Part shown: piece after piece, positions 63,021 through 64,000 of the stretch
Layout: every line of letters begins with the position of its first letter
Position numbering within the stretch: position 1 is the stretch's first letter
Source: Acidobacteriota bacterium
GTDB lineage: Bacteria; Acidobacteriota; Terriglobia; 2-12-FULL-54-10
NCBI GenBank assembly: GCA_016191085.1
Contig: JACPPJ010000032.1
Coordinates: forward strand, 16,852-80,851
DNA: 64,000 nt
Reading direction: 5' to 3'
Notes under the pieces: model-generated
What the model was told of the DNA's origin: nothing
Database searches by the model: none
The model's input: the letters and a program-made list of their open reading frames with translations, nothing else
Made by a program: the position numbers and the translations under genes

Positions 63021-63596
63021 TCACTTACCAGCCATTTCCCACGACGTTCCCCCGCGTCCCATGTTTTCAACACGTTCTGTCCAAGCATTCTTGGTGCGAT
63101 AGCTCGGCTGGCCGTATTTCTCGATGAGTTGCGGTTCCAAGCCCTGAAAGGCTGTCCAGCCATGGAGCCTTGTGTCACCAACGCCGTAAAGTTGGATGGA
63201 GCAAAGCCCCTTCTCCCCGGGACAGACCCTCTCTTCTTCCTCTTCGCCAAAGACGAACGCCACCCGGAATTCCAGCGGGCCAACCTTGTAGGACCGAATC
63301 GAGATTTTCCCGTCAACTTCCGCAGCGCCTTTGGCGGCGAACTCTTCCAGCACTTTCGCTTTTGTCATGCCCCACTTGGCGGAGCGCCAGCCAGCGACAT
63401 CGGTTGGCGGCGCGGCGGGCGGCGATGCGGGCGACTGAGATGTCGAGATTTTCGATGGAACAGGCCTAGGTTCCTGTGCGGACTCTTGGCTTTGCGATGC
63501 TGGTGTCTGGCTATCATCTGGCTGCCTGTTCTGTGCTCCGACACTGGGAAAAAAGGCGAATGAGAGGAACACAACAAAGAGGCATAAGGTACGCAT
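63021..63596 (-). CDS. Small secreted protein with a Pro/Ser/Gln-rich linker
   Basis: Exported protein of unknown function, 191 residues from the ATG at 63596 (LCLFVVFLSFAFFPSVGAQ signal peptide; the frame upstream to 63638 lacks it). Residues about 23-65 are low-complexity Q/S/P/A. The C-terminal domain begins WRSAKWGMTKAKVLEEF, a motif seen at the start of several small periplasmic domains, and contains two Cys in VCPGEKGLCSI. Divergent from the toxin-like gene at the window end. Confidence 0.65.
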   Translation of the reverse strand: MRTLCLFVVFLSFAFFPSVGAQNRQPDDSQTPASQSQESAQEPRPVPSKISTSQSPASPPAAPPTDVAGWRSAKWGMTKAKVLEEFAAKGAAEVDGKISIRSYKVGPLEFRVAFVFGEEEEERVCPGEKGLCSIQLYGVGDTRLHGWTAFQGLEPQLIEKYGQPSYRTKNAWTERVENMGRGGTSWEMAGK

Positions 63597-63758
63597 TTGG
63601 CCTCCCTTCTTGCCCCAAAGAATATGCCAGTGTGCCACTCCGTATCAAGCTCAGGTTTGCAGTGACACATTACCCGGCGGGAGGGCTATCCTTCCGTGTG
63701 CTGGTCCGGCCGCGCCTTTTCTCTTGGCACATCCCCTTGCCAGGGCAAAATCCTTATC

Positions 63759-63793
63759 TTGACAATCCATCCTGGAGTTGGTAAATTACCAAC
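63759..63793 (+). promoter_or_regulatory. Promoter with overlapping palindromic operator
   Basis: TTGACA at 63759-63764, a 17-base spacer and TAAATT at 63782-63787. A perfect palindrome GTTGGTAA-A-TTACCAAC (63777-63793) overlaps the -10 box and ends immediately before the ATG at 63794. The predicted start of transcription coincides with the ATG, so the mRNA may be leaderless. Confidence 0.65.
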
Positions 63794-64000
63794 ATGGAGA
63801 GTGTGCCGTGCCTTTCCAAGCCGGAAGCGGTTGACCTGCTGCGGCGGTGCCTGGAAGAGGGTGCGGTGATTCCGGGAGCGCACTTCCGGCGGGAACTCGC
63901 CCAGGAGGGGTTGAGCATAGCGGATGCCTGGCAGGTGCTCAGATCGGGACGAATTTACGATCCGCTGGAGCAAGACATCAAGACCGGAGAATGGAAGTAC
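63794..64000 (+). CDS. DUF4258/toxin-like protein, 3' end outside window
   Basis: The first 69 residues are present: LSKPEAVDLLRRCLEEGAVI, AHFRRELAQEGLSIADAW and QVLRSGRIYDPLEQDIKTGEWKY follow the DUF4258 pattern, related to MqsR/RelE-type small toxins. In such operons a helix-turn-helix antitoxin gene usually follows and represses the shared promoter; here that gene would be beyond the window. The palindrome over the promoter fits autoregulation (inference). No ribosome site precedes the ATG. Confidence 0.7.
   Translation, partial: MESVPCLSKPEAVDLLRRCLEEGAVIPGAHFRRELAQEGLSIADAWQVLRSGRIYDPLEQDIKTGEWKY

Noticed and set aside
1..64000. tRNA, rRNA, CRISPR array, prophage or full insertion sequence
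   Set aside because: I looked through the intergenic regions for these and saw none; the short repeats are dispersed and hairpin-forming rather than regularly spaced.

Overview
The window looks like a stretch of chromosome from an Acidobacteriota bacterium of the Solibacter/Bryobacter type. Evidence: four very large secreted proteins end in the repeat-free C-terminal domain known as TIGR03437, which is strongly expanded in Candidatus Solibacter; SBBP-repeat and BNR/Asp-box beta-propellers are present; GC is moderately high; and several families of short dispersed intergenic repeats occur. No rRNA, tRNA, CRISPR array, prophage or complete insertion sequence was seen. The organism assignment is an inference from gene content.

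Layout. Bases 1-18.6 kb are an envelope/secretion region: the 3' part of a type II-type secretin gene, a secreted protein with a module repeated 9 kb downstream, a DUF1573-like protein, and four giant modular secreted proteins (SBBP propeller + TIG; BNR propeller + Ig-like; a BACON-type protein; a second BNR propeller on the other strand). From 18.7 to 25.6 kb on the minus strand lie a YdjM-like membrane protein, an SH3 lipoprotein, purD and purE, with a stand-alone IF-1 gene and glgB just upstream. From 26.5 to 29.6 kb is a plus-strand ccsA-like/hemA/hemC tetrapyrrole operon whose hemC appears to start at CTG. From 29.8 to 33.9 kb are two cupins, a phytoene-dehydrogenase-like oxidoreductase, a DUF6496 basic protein, and a protein in which a ribosome-hibernation (HPF/RaiA) domain is joined to sigma-70-like regions. 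A 155-161 bp miniature inverted-repeat element sits on the 5' end of the second cupin.

From 33.9 to 47 kb are mostly minus-strand housekeeping genes: a fused LptF-LptG-like permease, gpsA-plsY-thpR-cinA, an NHL propeller, yacG, a Memo-like protein, ssb, RidA, VOC, an SDR lacking its catalytic Tyr/Lys, and murJ. At 47.2-49.6 kb a NifS-like cysteine desulfurase precedes mnmA, a sulfur-donor/acceptor pair for tRNA thiolation. Then come an alpha/beta hydrolase-mazG-GNAT operon and an acyl/aryl-adenylating enzyme beside a PaaA-like di-iron protein, with a FlK-like CoA thioesterase divergent from them. From 55.8 to 58.8 kb is a lysine/diaminopimelate cluster (M20 peptidase, asd, dapB), followed by an MBL hydrolase, a PaaI-like thioesterase and pdxS-pdxT. 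The end holds a type IV pilin gene behind a good sigma-54 promoter match, a small secreted protein, and the start of a DUF4258 toxin-like gene whose promoter is overlapped by a perfect palindrome.

At least five repeat families are interleaved with the genes, nearly always at gene ends. They are recorded individually because they account for most of the intergenic DNA and for several misleading small ORFs.
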